The notes beneath the pieces were generated by a model. That model searched no databases, was not told the DNA's origin, and saw nothing but the letters and a program-made list of their open reading frames with translations. This document shows, piece after piece, positions 1 to 11,545 of a stretch of 64,000 bases of DNA. The stretch lies in contig CM026426.1 in assembly GCA_014871385.1 (NCBI GenBank), forward strand, positions 27,673,037 to 27,737,036. The letters run 5' to 3'. Position numbers and translations under genes: made by a program. The first letter of the stretch is position 1. Each line of letters starts with the position of its first letter. This DNA comes from Ceratodon purpureus. Its lineage: Eukaryota > Streptophyta > Bryopsida > Pseudoditrichales > Ditrichaceae.

Positions 1-1435
1 AGCTTTAAATAGCTTTTCCTTGTTTTCACAATGACATTATACACTATGGTGAGGGTTTCCAAGAATAACGAAATATTTACTACACATAATCAAAATACCA
101 TTAGTAGATCGCCACTAGAATGATGAGAAAATCTCTCAAAGTATTATTTCATCTTAGAATTAAATTGGTCTAATAACGTTAAAAAAAAACATTTTCAAAT
201 GAATTTGTTCATTCATCCCTTCAATTTTTTATTTCTTTCTTTTTTGCGAAAATGAGATTCAGGTATCTAAATTGTTACATCAATGTGTACGGCTTTTTAA
301 TTATTTTTCCTTAAAGTAGTTGTAAATGAAAACCAACTAAAATACTTTTACTTCACTACGATTTCACAATTACGCCACTCTTAAGTAACTTGTCATTTGT
401 CCTTGAAGGAACGTTGATTTTTTTAAATTAATTCTTTTCTAGATTTTCATCTTATTTAAGGTGGGGAAGACAACGATGTTTGTCTATTGATTTTTTTCTA
501 ATTTCCTATCATCAAATAAACTTAAAATAGATCTCGTTGTTTTTTTTTTTTTTTTTTTTTAATGAACAATATATATAAAGCAATCTCTACAATATCTTAT
601 TCTTTCATCTTTGAAGAAATGTTCTTCTCATTTCTTTCACTTCTTCGATTTCTTTTGATGTTTCATATTTTATTTAAAAAAGGAAAGAAATAATCTTGTT
701 CTATTATTTTTTCTAATAATCTTAACCTTCTTTTCTTTTTCTTTCTTCTTTTTTGATATATAATATCAACTCTTTAGAAGCGGCGCACAAAATGACGTTT
801 ATTCATTTATTTTTTAAATTTATTTCACTATCAATAAAATATCTTAAAGTAGCTGTACATGTTAAATGAAAATATTAACTAACTCATAGGTTAATTTTTC
901 ACGCTATATTTTTTCCATCATGCTAATTTCTAACATCTCATGCCTTATTTTAAGAAAAAATTACATATAAACAAATCTACCTTCATTTTAGCATATTCTA
1001 TTTTCAAATTGCTATCTCAAGAATCCATTAGCACCCATAAATCTGATGAATTCACTTTCATTTCTCTATTACATCACACTTCAATAGAGTGTTCCTTCGA
1101 ACTAATTTTTTTCATTTTTTATAATTTAATCAAACTTTTCTTCTTTTTCTTTTTGACCATCTTTTATTTTTTTCTTTTCCGTTTTTCTTCATAAGTCCTT
1201 TTTTCTTTTTTTTCTTTTTTTTCTTTTTTTTCTTTTTTAAATATTGGGAAGATCTTATACCCGTATTTAATTTAGAATTTATTCTCTGAATAAGGTTTTA
1301 ATTACATTGATTCAGACAGAAGTTGCACTCTTCAGTTCTATAGGCTTGCAAAATAAATTTGCACATTACTTGTAAAACTTTGCAAGCAATTACATAGTCA
1401 CTTTATTATGGCATGATATGCTGAATAAGGTGTAA
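1..1435. other. AT-rich DNA without recognisable gene
   Basis: Long T and A runs (for example around 540-560 and 1200-1240) dominate. The few short ORFs are low-complexity Phe/Leu-rich translations of T-rich DNA. I see no conserved domain, RNA gene or element boundary. Confidence 0.6.
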
Positions 1436-1495
1436 ATTAGTGAAACCCACCCACCTCCCTTACACATGGTTTACTGGTAGTTACTCCAAACCTGA

Positions 1496-1616
1496 AGCTT
1501 ACTTTACTTGGGGCTTACTTTACTTGGGGCTTACTTTACTTGGGGCTTACTTTACTTGGGGCTTACTTTACTTGGGGCTTACTTTACTTGGGGCTTACTT
1601 TACTTGGGGCTTACTA
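1496..1616. repeat. 16-bp minisatellite, about 7 copies
   Basis: The unit TTACTTTACTTGGGGC is repeated about seven times almost without variation, which suggests a recent expansion. Because 16 is not a multiple of three, the open frame over it cycles through a repeated peptide, so I treat that frame as an artefact of the repeat. Confidence 0.9.
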
Positions 1617-1625
1617 CAAGCTTGA

Positions 1626-2469
1626 AATTTACTCTAGCAAGTCACTAATTTATGACCATTTGATCTAGGTTAACCTTTATCTAAGGATCAGAGATGATTG
1701 GACCAGCGAGGCTATTCCTGTCCATATAACAAACAAGTGAATTTCTAGAAACTTCTTTGAGGGTATAAAACCATGGGAGTTTCTTGGCCATATGCATCTG
1801 TTTACTTGTCTGCTTTGAAAGTAATTCTAGTTTGCTACATGTGTGTGAGAGATTTTTAGAGCTTGTGAAGTTTTGATGTATGGTGGTGTGGAGCTGAAGC
1901 AAAGTGCAACATGGCTGAGTCTAGTGGAACTACTACTCAGGTCTTCTAATTTATGATTGCAATTAGACTCTTTCATCTCTCCCTTTGATTTGTATGTTTG
2001 GTGTAGGGTTTGATTTTTCTTGTGACTGGAATAACAAGCTGTAAAGGGCTGTTGACACCTTGTCTACAAACATAATCCTAACTGTGGTTTTGGTTGTGTT
2101 TATGGGGATAGGTGAGGTCCTTTACCTCTGGATTCTTACTACTTTACTACACCAACATTCAAGGGATGAGAAGATTTCTGGAGACTCAAACTATTTTGTG
2201 TTTGATCTTGTATTGACAGTTTTAAGACAAACTTTTCCCTATTATTTGGATTGTTTTGTAATACACTACTATATTGTAAGTAGTGTGTTGATTGAGAATT
2301 CTTTGGTGAAAAGCAATATGTGTCTATACTAGTAATTTGGAATCACAAGAGAGTGTACACATTTGATTAAGTTTGAATTGAGAATGGGCTAATTGAGAAT
2401 GAAATTTGGTGAGGAAGGTGATAAAAGCTGCCCTGTAAAGGGATGTCCCGCCCACCCACCCTTAAGGGT
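1626..2469. other. No gene recognised
   Basis: The DNA is AT-rich and unique-looking. Short ORFs exist on both strands but none shows a domain I recognise or a splice pattern I would trust. Confidence 0.5.
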
Positions 2470-3970
2470 AGGGAAGTTTTTCCTATCCCTTTACTTCTCT
2501 TCATATCCCTACCCTCTTTAATTTATTCATTTTTCTTTTCAAAATTCTTCCAAATTTTAATTCCCTCTTTGATTTGATTTGTTTATACTTCTAATTCCAC
2601 CACTCTCCCATCATATCTGTATTTTTTTTTTCTCATATCTCTTCTTTCCTTAACACCTAAGTGCCCAAGCATGTTTTGGGTCTCAAAACCTCAAAAACAA
2701 TGATTTTTGACCACCTTGTTGGAATTGAGGTATGGTCAAATTGTTTACTCATTTTTGAAGCTTTCAACCGTAAGATCTTGAATCTAAGAATTGTCAGTAT
2801 TGCCTCAAACAATTTCAATGGTTGGATCTTTACCGATAGTGAGATTATAACGTTCAAAGTTGATGCATAATTTTATTTTTTTGCCTTAGCCGAAAGACAT
2901 ACTCAACTTTGTGCCAAGAGGAACTTGGTGATTATTACTCCAAACATTTTGCTCATATTTTGTTCCATGTAGGTAACTAAGTTGGGCATCTCCATGCAAA
3001 ATTTTGGTGACTCATTTTGATTTTTTGCCTTCATGCAAATTCTTTTCCAGAAAGAGGTAGAAAACCTACAATTTAGTCAAACTTAAATAACGTTAAAGAT
3101 TTTTGGTTTGCAAAAAAAGTGAATGCTTAAAAGTTACATCTATGAGTTTTTGAATTTCAAAAAGAAAAAAACCTAAAAATTTCTGAATCTCAAATTTTGA
3201 CAATTTTTGAAAGGAAAAAAATGTAAAATTACAAAAAACTAGGAAGCTTGTTCATTTAATTTTTGGAGGCTGCCTTTGTAAAATTGGTAAACTTTCTGAC
3301 TTGGGTCACTTTGGATTTTGAGTAGTAATTTGGTTATGAAGATATTTCAAATTTTTTTTAGAAAGACCTAATTTTAATTTCCCGTTTTGGACTTGAAACC
3401 TAAAATTTCTAGTTGAAGTTTAAATTTTTTTCCATGTACACATTGCGGTAAAGGGAGTATCTAGTAAAAAATTTAGGCAAAAATATTACTTTTAACGTCT
3501 TTATCTAAGCTGCCATAAACAGCAAATAGCCATCTTGGCTTTCCTAGGCACTTAGGGGTTAATTTTTATTTTTCTTTCAAAATTCTTCTATCATTTGATT
3601 ACCTCTTCCATTGGTTTATTTTTATACATCTTATTCCACCACTCTCTCATCCTATCCATTTGTTTTTTTCTCATATTTCTACCTTTCTAATATTTTTTTT
3701 ATACTTTCAACATTCTTATCATTTAATCCCCTCTCCGATTCAATTTGTTTATACTTCTAATTCCACCACTCTCCCATTGTATCTCTTTATTTTTCTCTAA
3801 TATTACTATCCTCTTTAATTTGTTTATTATTTCTTTCAACATTCTTATATCATTTAAAAGCCTCTTCCATTTGTATATTTTTATACTTCTAGCTCCACTA
3901 CTCTCCCATACTATCCGTTTATTTTACTCTCATATCCATACCTTCTTTAACCTTTTTTTTTTGTTTTCCT
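2470..3970. repeat. ~130-bp tandem array, split by a transposon
   Basis: A diverged unit containing TTTATACTTCTAATTCCACC and CTCTCCCAT recurs near 2582, 3621, 3748 and 3880. The last two intervals are 127 and 132 bp. The first is 1039 bp, but removing the 909 bp between and including one TTAA copy of the inserted element leaves 130 bp, so the array was one continuous series before the insertion. The units are T-rich and non-coding. Confidence 0.8.
2654..3558. mobile_element. Non-autonomous TTAA-target DNA transposon, 905 bp
   Basis: The ends are CACCTAAGTGCC and, inverted, CCCCTAAGTGCC. The match weakens after about 16 bp. TTAA lies directly outside both ends (2650-2653 and 3559-3562). The element interrupts the ~130-bp tandem array exactly at a TTAA that other array units also carry (for example in CCTCTTTAATTTG), so the empty site can be inferred. 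No transposase is present. TTAA duplication is typical of piggyBac-type and some Sola-type elements. The superfamily is inference; the insertion itself is well supported. Confidence 0.78.
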
Positions 3971-3989
3971 TTCAACCTTAGAGCTTTTC

Positions 3990-4150
3990 ACTAGCTTAAG
4001 CGCACCCGCATGAGCGCGCCCATTTGATCGCGCTCGCTTGAGCGCGCCTGCATTCGCCCGCTTGAGCGCGCCTACGCTCGCGCGCACCCGCCTGCGCTCG
4101 AGAGCGCCCACCTGCACCCGCCCGTATGCGCCCGCACGCGTCCGATTTGA
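3990..4150. repeat. GC-rich degenerate GCGCGCCC array
   Basis: Irregular repeats of GCGCGCC, GCGCACCCGC and CTTGAGCGCGCC lie in otherwise AT-rich DNA. The same kind of array occurs at 18.36-18.69 kb and, in the opposite orientation, at 16.11-16.40 kb. The antisense frame rich in Arg/Ala is a by-product of the composition. Confidence 0.7.
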
Positions 4151-4666
4151 TCACAATCCCGCGGCACTCCATCGTTGTTAACCGAAGATTCTCCAATCTC
4201 CCCTTCCCTTAGCTTCCCCTAGTCCCTTTTCAGTTTTCATCCTTACCTTAGATAGTCATCTATTCGACTGGACGAACTCTATCGCAGCCAACTTGGATGA
4301 ACTCTGTCACCAGCCGACTAGATGACTTCCATTAGTTCAGGAGGTTTAAGAGGCAAGGTTAGGGTTTCCTGTAATCATTCTACACTAGAGCAGGTAGAGT
4401 CAGAGAGGTCTGAGAGCTGTTAGGAACTGCTGTACCATGGTTTTAAGGCTGTTTTGACCCATTTTATGCAGTTTTGACCTCTTTTCGCACTTGTATTGTA
4501 CATTTCCAGCAACTTATGAGTGTTTAAAGCACTTAGTTTAGTTGGGTTTTGTTGGGTTTTGATGGGATTGTGAAGGCTAGGGTTTAGTTGGTAAATCCTC
4601 CCTTTACCATTGGCGACCATGCTTTAGTTCGTACCATGTGATCTCCTGCTTGTTAAAGGCTGTTCT
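4151..4666. other. Flank left of the hAT element, no gene recognised
   Basis: The sequence is mixed and unique-looking. The last 8 bp (4659-4666, GCTGTTCT) would be the target-site duplication of the hAT element that starts at 4667, but I could not find the partner copy. Confidence 0.4.
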
Positions 4667-5354
4667 CAGGGTTTTCTATTCGGTCGCGATGTGGCCCTCT
4701 CGCGTCATATTGTCGAGACGTCTGGACGGTTTACAGTCACGACCGGATGTCCCATTCGGTCTTTATCGCGACGGCCGAATATTTTCGGCAACCTTTTCAC
4801 TTTTACATTTCCGCCTAGGCGACATCTCAAACAGCCGATGTCCACGTCTGCGATATAGGTTGTCTGATACCGGTGGGCCCCACTACTAGTCCGCTTCGTC
4901 CACGCCACCCTGAACGATCCGCAACCCAGTCCGATGTCCGATCCGACATCCGCTTTCCGCCGGATCGATGCCCCGTCGTCCGCCAAACCTTCTTGATCTC
5001 GTCGACATTCCGGCATCCTCCTATGCGCTTATCTGCCATCCAACTGCTGTCGGCTCCGATGAAGTCCGCCACATTCTCCTGCACTTCTCGTCATCGGACC
5101 CTAGTTCGGCCACTATCCCGACATCGTACCTTCGACTGCCAAGTTCCGACCTGAGTTCGGGTCCGACGCATATCGACTTCCGATGTCCGGCAACATATCT
5201 CGGTCCGCCTCCCATCAAATGGAGTGGCGTACTATGCTACGCCTGCTTTATCTTCATCGTCGTTCGAGGAATCGGTGCATTATCTTCCACTTCGCATAGC
5301 GGCAATGGCTCGTTGAAACGTGACATTTTGACTGCATTTCAGCGATGGCTCATA

Positions 5355-5755
5355 CATTAGGTGCAAAACGGGGTCTGGAAAAGGCCGTGTAAGCCTGCCC
5401 TTTCTAGGTGAACCCCCTGCTTTGGGCACCTCTCCCGCTGGCAGCGGGTGCCAGAGTTGCTGCCCGCACAGAACTGCGTTGCGCACTGTGAACAATAGTT
5501 GAGGGAATAATAGTTGAGACATGAATGACTTGGCTTGGGGTTTGGTCCCAAGTGGGCAGATGGTGTCAGCCTGCCATTGTAGCTTGTGCCCTCCCCACGC
5601 CTCCCGGCGAGGTCATTGGTTCGAGCCCCCGTGGCGATTGCTGGCACCACGGTGGCATGTTCGGTGCCATGTCAAAAAGCATGCGGGTAGCGCTCGTTTT
5701 TTTCTCTCACGTCCCACTTACACGGCCTTTTCTAGACCCCTTTTTGCACCTAATG
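5355..5755. mobile_element. 401-bp element with 39-bp terminal inverted repeats
   Basis: The left arm 5355-5393 and right arm 5717-5755 match at 37 of 39 positions and begin CATTAGGTGCAAAA. Inside, near 5620, GGTTCGAGCCCC fits a pol III B box, and a weak A-box-like stretch lies about 50 bp upstream, so the core may derive from a tRNA-like SINE. I found no convincing target-site duplication. The element sits 8 bp after an ATG at 5345, directly before the F-box-like segment, and probably disrupted its 5' end. Confidence 0.7.
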
Positions 5756-6093
5756 GTGCTGGGATTCCAGGGAGTCCTATCGCCTTGTTTGGGCCAGCCC
5801 AGTTTAGGAACGATTCTGACTTTAGCGACGATGAAGAGTATTTGGCGATCGTGGAGATGGGGACGAGAGTCAGGCCGAGTTTCTTACCTGCCATCCCAGG
5901 AGACGTCTCAGAGGGCATCATCAAGAAGATGTTGATGGTCGAGGATGACGACATCGAGAACTACAGAACATGCACTGTCCTCCGTTGTGTTTGCAGAGGG
6001 TGGAGGAACTTTGTGGATATTCAGCCACGTTGGTACCAGGGCCGACTTGCATTCAACCTGCGACCTTATATGGATTCTGAAGACGAGTCCTAG
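5756..6093 (+). pseudogene. F-box-like segment, 5' end disrupted
   Basis: The open frame enters from the upstream inverted-repeat element. From 5756 it reads an acidic linker (NDSDFSDDEEY) and then an F-box-like pattern: IPGDVSEGIIKKML, a short acidic loop, then YRTCTVLRCVCRGWRNFVD. This resembles the hydrophobic and Cys/Trp spacing of the ~45-residue F-box that binds Skp1 in SCF ubiquitin ligases. The assignment is tentative. The frame ends at TAG (6091-6093). A good donor (GCAG/GTTAGT, 6140s) and an acceptor right before the transposase ATG at 6651 suggest that F-box and transposase could share one transcript. It could instead be a host gene fragment carried by the hAT element. Confidence 0.45.
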
Positions 6094-6650
6094 GAAATTG
6101 TTCGTTGAAACACTAAGGTATAGGGTACTGAACATCGCAGGTTAGTACAACTAGATTCGTACGGTCGGTTCTATCAATCGGTTCATATTGTGGAACAAGT
6201 GCTGTAATACGAAGGCGGATTATGGTTGCAGTCGCCATTTCTGCTTGTGATCCTCGACTCTGAATCCGCATTTATTGTCTATCTATACACGTCTCCTCCA
6301 AACGCGTCGTCATCTGAATATGTTGAATGGTTTTGTACGTGGTCTTATCTCCCAATTTCTGCATGTCCGTCCTCCTAGATACACTTTGAACCGGTGTTTA
6401 GGCTTCGATTTAGCCTAGTTGCAGGTCTGCGATGGTCAGATTGGTGTCGACCATTGTCCGGCACCTATCGGACAAGGGGTCGGACACTGCATTGCAGCCG
6501 AATAAGGCTGGTTTATGATGATATCGAATCCTTAAGTATTGGCATCATGAAACTTTAATTTTTAATGCATCGATGATACTGTAATCATACTTGTACATCT
6601 CGCCTTAAATAGTGCGTTCACTCTCCAGATTCTTGCTTTCTGTCGCAGGC

Positions 6651-7550
6651 ATGCCGCGAAGAGTAGAGGCCTGGGATCAGTGGTGGCAAGACTTGGGCGT
6701 GGTGGGTGCGAGGCCTCAGAGACAAGTTAGGTGTAGAATTTGTAATGTGACTATTGTGTACCAACGAGATAGATTGTTCGCCCACTTTGGATACAGACCT
6801 TTAGGTGGTCCAGGTAACTACGGTATACAAATTTGCAGATTACTGAGTGCGCGGGTGAGGAGGTTGTTCGTAGACTGCGGAGGTGAAGTTCCTAGAAGAG
6901 AGCGTGATGATGTTCATGACATTGGCTTGGAAGGTGACGGGGTCCCAGATCCGGTAATACCTCAAGCTCCCGATAACGAGGGGGCACGCGCGAATGATGG
7001 GCCAGCTATGCAGGAGCCCGATATGGCACCTTAGGGTTCTCCACCCAGGGAAATGCGTCAACTGAATATTGTGCAAGGATTCAACGCTTCCACAAAGCTT
7101 CGATTAGATAAAGTGTGGGCGACGGCATTCTACGAAGCCAATATCCCATTCAACGTTGTTAAGCATCCTGCCTTCATTAACGCCGTTTGGGATACAGTGC
7201 GATCCCGCTTCCCGGCATACCTGCCGCCATCGATGAATGCTATTCGCACAAAATTGTTGACCACAAGAAAGGCGGAAATGGTGAGACACAAAGTAAAGGA
7301 ACTCACGGGCAATTCCACAGAGAAATACGATGTTACGATATGTTCAGACGGTTGGGACAACGTCCAGAGTCGTCCTCTTTTGAATGTTATCCAGAGTGGG
7401 ACCAGGGGCGACGTTTTCCTTGGAACCATAGACACGACGGGACATTACAAAGATAGCAATTATATCGCTTCTCAGATCCGTCCGTTTCTGGATTGGGTTG
7501 GACCGCAACATGTTGTCCAAGTTTGCACTAACAATGCTCCAAACATGCTT
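6651..7550 (+). pseudogene. hAT transposase, N-terminal half (BED finger + DUF659-like)
   Basis: The start at 6651 directly follows a splice-acceptor-like CTGTCGCAG. Residues ~25-60 form a BED-like zinc-finger region (VRCRICNVTIVYQRDRLFAHF). After a linker, the DUF659-type part has FNVVKHPAF, TICSDGWDNV and a partial VCTNNAPNML. The frame is continuous from 6651 to about 7548 except for one TAG at 7032-7034, where the neighbouring copy suggests a Gln-type position. Homology to the second copy at 12.9-14.4 kb stops at about 7548, before the catalytic C-terminal half and the hAT dimerisation domain. The DNA beyond carries antisense genes. High CpG content and few lesions imply that it is much younger than the second copy. 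Confidence 0.8.
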
Positions 7551-7802
7551 TGTTCCAGTCGGAACACGTTTTCTTATCATCATCGGGATTAAACACTGAG
7601 GGTGAAATCCATGTTTGCACATGCCCATTTGATAGCATCCCTCCGAGCCAAATGGATTAAAGCACACGATGCATTGGGATCCGTCACTTGTCATTTCGTG
7701 CGGCTGGGGCCAAGTCAGCGCCTCGCACAGTTCTTTGGTCTAGCCCATCCCCCATTGCTGATTCCGCTTCCATTGATGATTCAGCTCAGCAATATTCCCT
7801 CA

Positions 7803-10018
7803 CTGAATGCTGCCCGTGCTCGTCCGCATCCCCGGACTGTCCTCCCATTCCGGAAGGTACATCGTCTGTAAAGGCGGCCAAGAGGTGAGGAGCAAGTGTC
7901 GCAATCGTCCATTCTCCGCCCACTCTTTCTGAAGTGCCTCGAGTTCTGCCTCGTACTGAAGTCGCCCCGCTAATGCAAGGATAGCGATCACGTACATATC
8001 CTCCGTGGTTTGGAGCGCACCCCGGAGTAATGCCTTCTGCTCGTGAGCTAATGACTCTCCCAAGCGCTCGATTGGATCATCGTTGGCACCACCTTCATTC
8101 ACAGCGGCGGTGGCCTTCCCAAGCCGTGTTACCTCCTCTAGTTGTCGCAGGTTCTCTCTCTCCAAGTCCACCACCTTGGAATTGTTTGCTTCTTTCTCCG
8201 CCTCTGCCTCTGAACGTATCAAGCGGTCACTCGTCTGGGCGACTTCCCGGACCTCATTTAGTTCTTCCTGCGTTTTCTTTGCCAAAGCTATTGCGTCCGA
8301 AGCCTCCTTCTTATGATCTTGCATTTTGGACTCTAGTGACAGGATGATCTCTCCTTGCTTCGATGAATTCTTCTTTTCCTCCTCCAGTTGGCGAGACAGT
8401 CTCCAAAATTCGTGTTCCATTGCCTTCGCAGGTATCTCGGATTCCTCTAGTCGGACACCCCGCTCCATGGATCTGGCTTCTGCCGCTGTTGCTCGCTTTT
8501 TCGCATCTTCGAGTCGGACGCTCATCTCCCTCGAATCCGTTTTCAACGCCGAAATGCGTTCTTGAGGGTCCGCGAGTTGGGCATTTAACTGCGTGGTCAG
8601 GTCCTCGGCCGATTTCGCTGCGTACATAGAGGCTTTCATATCCTTTTCCCATGCATTTGCCCGTGCCACTGCTCTCTCGACGGATCTCAACGCCTCGTCT
8701 CTTTCTTGCATCCACACCGTGTCCGGCGTTCCAGCGATGTGGTCCCCGCTGTCGGACATGCGAAGAGCCTCTATCGTGAGTCCCAAACCACCTATTGTTG
8801 CTTTTAATTCGCGAACGTCTGCGTCATGTTTGGCAAAAACTTCCTCTAGCAGTCGCCGTATTAACGTGTCTGCTCTCAATACAACGTTTTCTGCACCTCT
8901 CGGCTGAGGAGGATCGTGATGGGAGTGCTAGTTGTGGCACCTTGTCCAAATAACCCGTGTTCCGACCCGGGCATCCGCCAATCTGGTGTGGTTGTCGTAG
9001 CGATTCTCCCACCGAATCTGTAGTCCGACCCACCTAAACCCTCGTCCGACGCACCCAAACCCTTAATCGTCCTACCTAAACCCAGGTCCGCATTCCCGAT
9101 CCCATCGTGCGCCATGTCAAGGTCTATGTCAGCTCCAGAAAAGGAGGCTACTGCCGCTTTGACGACTTCTTTCAATCCGACCATAGCCACATCTGGCCCG
9201 GAACTCTCTTCACCTGCCTTGGATGGCCCCCATGCCGATCATGTCCGCTCGTTCCCCCCATCCCTCGCATGGGATGCAGTTACCGCGCCCGACCCTTCTT
9301 CCGCACTCCCGCCAATGGTGGGGTTTGACCCACTTCCCAGCGATCCGGATCCGAGCATGCCAGCCATCTGATTCTCGTACGTCGCATTCTGTATTGTGCG
9401 TTGCCGTGGTCTTCCGGCCCTCGACGGTTCCCTGTCTATCGGTATCGGACCACCTGGATCTTCAACGAGTGAAGGATTACGCTTGAACCATTTGGGCACA
9501 TCTATATAAGGTATTTGTACCGGCTTCTTGGCTGTCAATTTGTCCCCTAGACCTCCAAAAGAGGAGCCTGGAGTCTTTAAGGTAGACCAGTCGACCTTCT
9601 TCTTTAACACATGCTCGCCATACACCAAGGAAAGAATAGCCTTCGGGATCTCGTTCTTGGGCCACTTCGATTCATTGGAAATTGCCCAAAGAATGCAGAG
9701 GAATCTCCACTTCACGTCCACGTCTGTCAAGGATGCGTATTTCGCATTCTTCGACTTGCAGTGTTGTGCGTGCGAACTATCTGGCCAAAGCCGATTGAAA
9801 TGAGGAAAGTCAACAAAATGCATAGCCGTCGCAGCTTCCCAAGGCTCTGGCACTTCCGTCCCAAGAGCTGGATTGTGGAAAATGTCGAGCTACAAATCCA
9901 GTTCTTTGCCGGCTCTCTTCCCGGAACCACTAGCGGACTGCGATCCGCCGGCGGACTCATCCCCGCCCGTTCTGCTCGGCCTCCTTCTAGAGGGAGTGCC
10001 CGATCCGCCGGTGGACAT
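7803..10018 (-). pseudogene. Long coiled-coil protein of unknown function, antisense to hAT
   Basis: I propose a start at 10018 (MSTGGSGTPSRRRPSRTGG), giving about 735 codons to the TGA at 7800-7802. The N-terminus is Ser/Gly/Arg-rich. A globular part follows (MHFVDFPHFNRLW, DVKWRFLCILWAISNESKW), then a Gly-rich linker, and the last ~330 residues are a strongly charged heptad-type coiled coil (repeated E/K/R with Leu and Ala). Lesions are few: TAG at 9890-9892, one in-frame TGA near 9238 and one frameshift near 8900. The open frame on either side of each lesion is long and in register, so this was recently a real gene. I do not recognise the family. A shorter coiled-coil pseudogene lies in the same antisense position beside the kinase-like gene at 18.7-19.7 kb. 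Confidence 0.6.
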
Positions 10019-11545
10019 TCTCGTGCTGCGAACTTCGGACCTGCTCGCAGTATCTTGGTAAGCTCGTGATACCAGTACTCTTAAACCCTAAACGGACACT
10101 TCGCATATGCTCGGTTCCGGGAAAAAAATAAACATTAAGTATCTAATGTGACAAGGGACACGAATAGGGTCAATTTAGTACTTACAGAATATTAAGGTCG
10201 TACAAGGACCCCACGCTCCACCCCGCACCCCGCGCGCCCGCATACTCAGAGAGAGGCAAGCGGTCGGGGCGCAAAAGTTGAGAAGTGTGGAGAATGAATG
10301 TGCATTCGAAATTGCCTTTTATACGAGTCCGCCTCTTTGTCCCGCACTTGCCCGACCTAGTGCCCATCGTGCTCTCGCCCCTTCGCATTACTTGCTCCCT
10401 TCCACATCCCGCGCTCCCTGTCAAGTGCACAACGTTCCCTTTCCGTTCGAGGGCGGGTCGGACCAGGAATCCGATGTCCAGTCCGACTACTGATCCGGAT
10501 CCCGATTAGGAGTTGTCAGTCCGGCTTGCAGTCCACAGTCCGCGCTTCTATCTGGATTGTAGTCCGCTGTATCGCCGACATGCGCGAACGTTCCAGAGTG
10601 AAGCCGTGACTAGCACTGTCCGACCTCGTCCGTCGTATCGCCCTTTCAAGCTTTAATGCTCCCCTATTATCACGCCATCCGGGACAAGGTTCCGCTGCGT
10701 CGGTCCGGCTTGTTTTTTTATCGATTAATGTTTTCCTTATTAATTTTTTATTTATTTTTGGCTGTTTTTTGCGCCAAAGAGCAAACTTCATCTCAAAGAC
10801 CCGAATAAGGTCTTCGTCGGACGGCTGTTCACAGGGAAGATAGGATACTGGAGCATTGTACATCTACATAACTACCACCACTTCGGAGGTATTCCTTAAG
10901 TTTAGAGTTCCAGATCACAATGAGGATGAGTTCTAATTGCAAGGATGTGTCCGACCGGGTGTTGGATTAATCGTTACACGAGTACTCTGTGATGATCAGC
11001 TCTACAGTGAGTTCTTACTGGACAGTTGCACATTCAGAATCGTGTTCGGGAAAAAAAGGAAGGAACCATGCAGATGGAGGTTGCATGCAAGAGTCTTTTA
11101 CGCATTGCCCTGGCTAGAACACCAGTATCATACATGGAGAGGATACACAACATACGCAAAAATTAATGAGGGATATCGGAGGCACATGACAGCTGTCAAA
11201 GCCGGAATTCCATTACGCAACGCGGACTCCATATCACGACAATGAATAATCCGGGATTTAATGCACGCCGCCAACTCCATTCAACGAGAATCCGACAAAA
11301 TTGGAACTTTATTGGACGTTGCCAGAGCATTGTTCTATACAAAGTAAAAAGGGACATAAACCGATTATAACAACATGTCTAGCAAAGGTTCGTGCAAGAT
11401 TAGGAAAGCCGAGTTATCCAACCTTTCCGTAAATCAGGATCACTTTCCGTAAATCAGAAACAGGTCCTGCACAAAATAGATCTATGAGACGGAAGTTACC
11501 GGGAAAAAAAGTTCTCAAAATCAAGCATAAAAACTGCAAAGCTCA
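10019..11545. other. CpG-rich DNA with TCCGA motifs, no secure gene
   Basis: Between 10440 and 10700 the motif (G)TCCGA or its inverse recurs every few tens of bases, like the subterminal DNA next to the hAT terminus at 4667. A 115-codon antisense frame (10516-10863) and a 102-codon forward frame (10937-11245) exist but show no domain I know. A 17-bp direct repeat, CTTTCCGTAAATCAG with a few extra bases, is present twice near 11425-11460. Confidence 0.4.

Larger units (their letters stand above)
4667..7550 (+). mobile_element. hAT element, 5' part only
   Basis: The left terminus starts CAGGGTTTTCTATTCGGTCG. About 130 bp from 4667 match the left end of the 250-bp MITE at 58642 very closely, so both belong to one hAT family. 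The following CpG-rich subterminal DNA carries many TCCGA/TCGGA motifs, as hAT subterminal regions often do. Downstream lie an F-box-like segment and a BED/DUF659-type transposase that breaks off near 7548. No right end (inverted GATAGAAAACCCTG) was found, so the element is truncated or rearranged. Confidence 0.75.

Noticed and set aside
940..1194. 84-codon Phe-rich ORF
   Set aside because: Low-complexity translation of T-rich DNA with no coding signature.
1440..1625. 61-codon ORF with repeated YFTWGLL/YLGLTLL
   Set aside because: It is a product of the 16-bp minisatellite.
4705..5360. Several overlapping ORFs on both strands
   Set aside because: They lie in hAT subterminal DNA where CG-rich motifs reduce stop codons; no domain or consistent start.
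8030..8907. Forward-strand ORFs of 66-105 codons
   Set aside because: They are shadows of the antisense coiled-coil gene.
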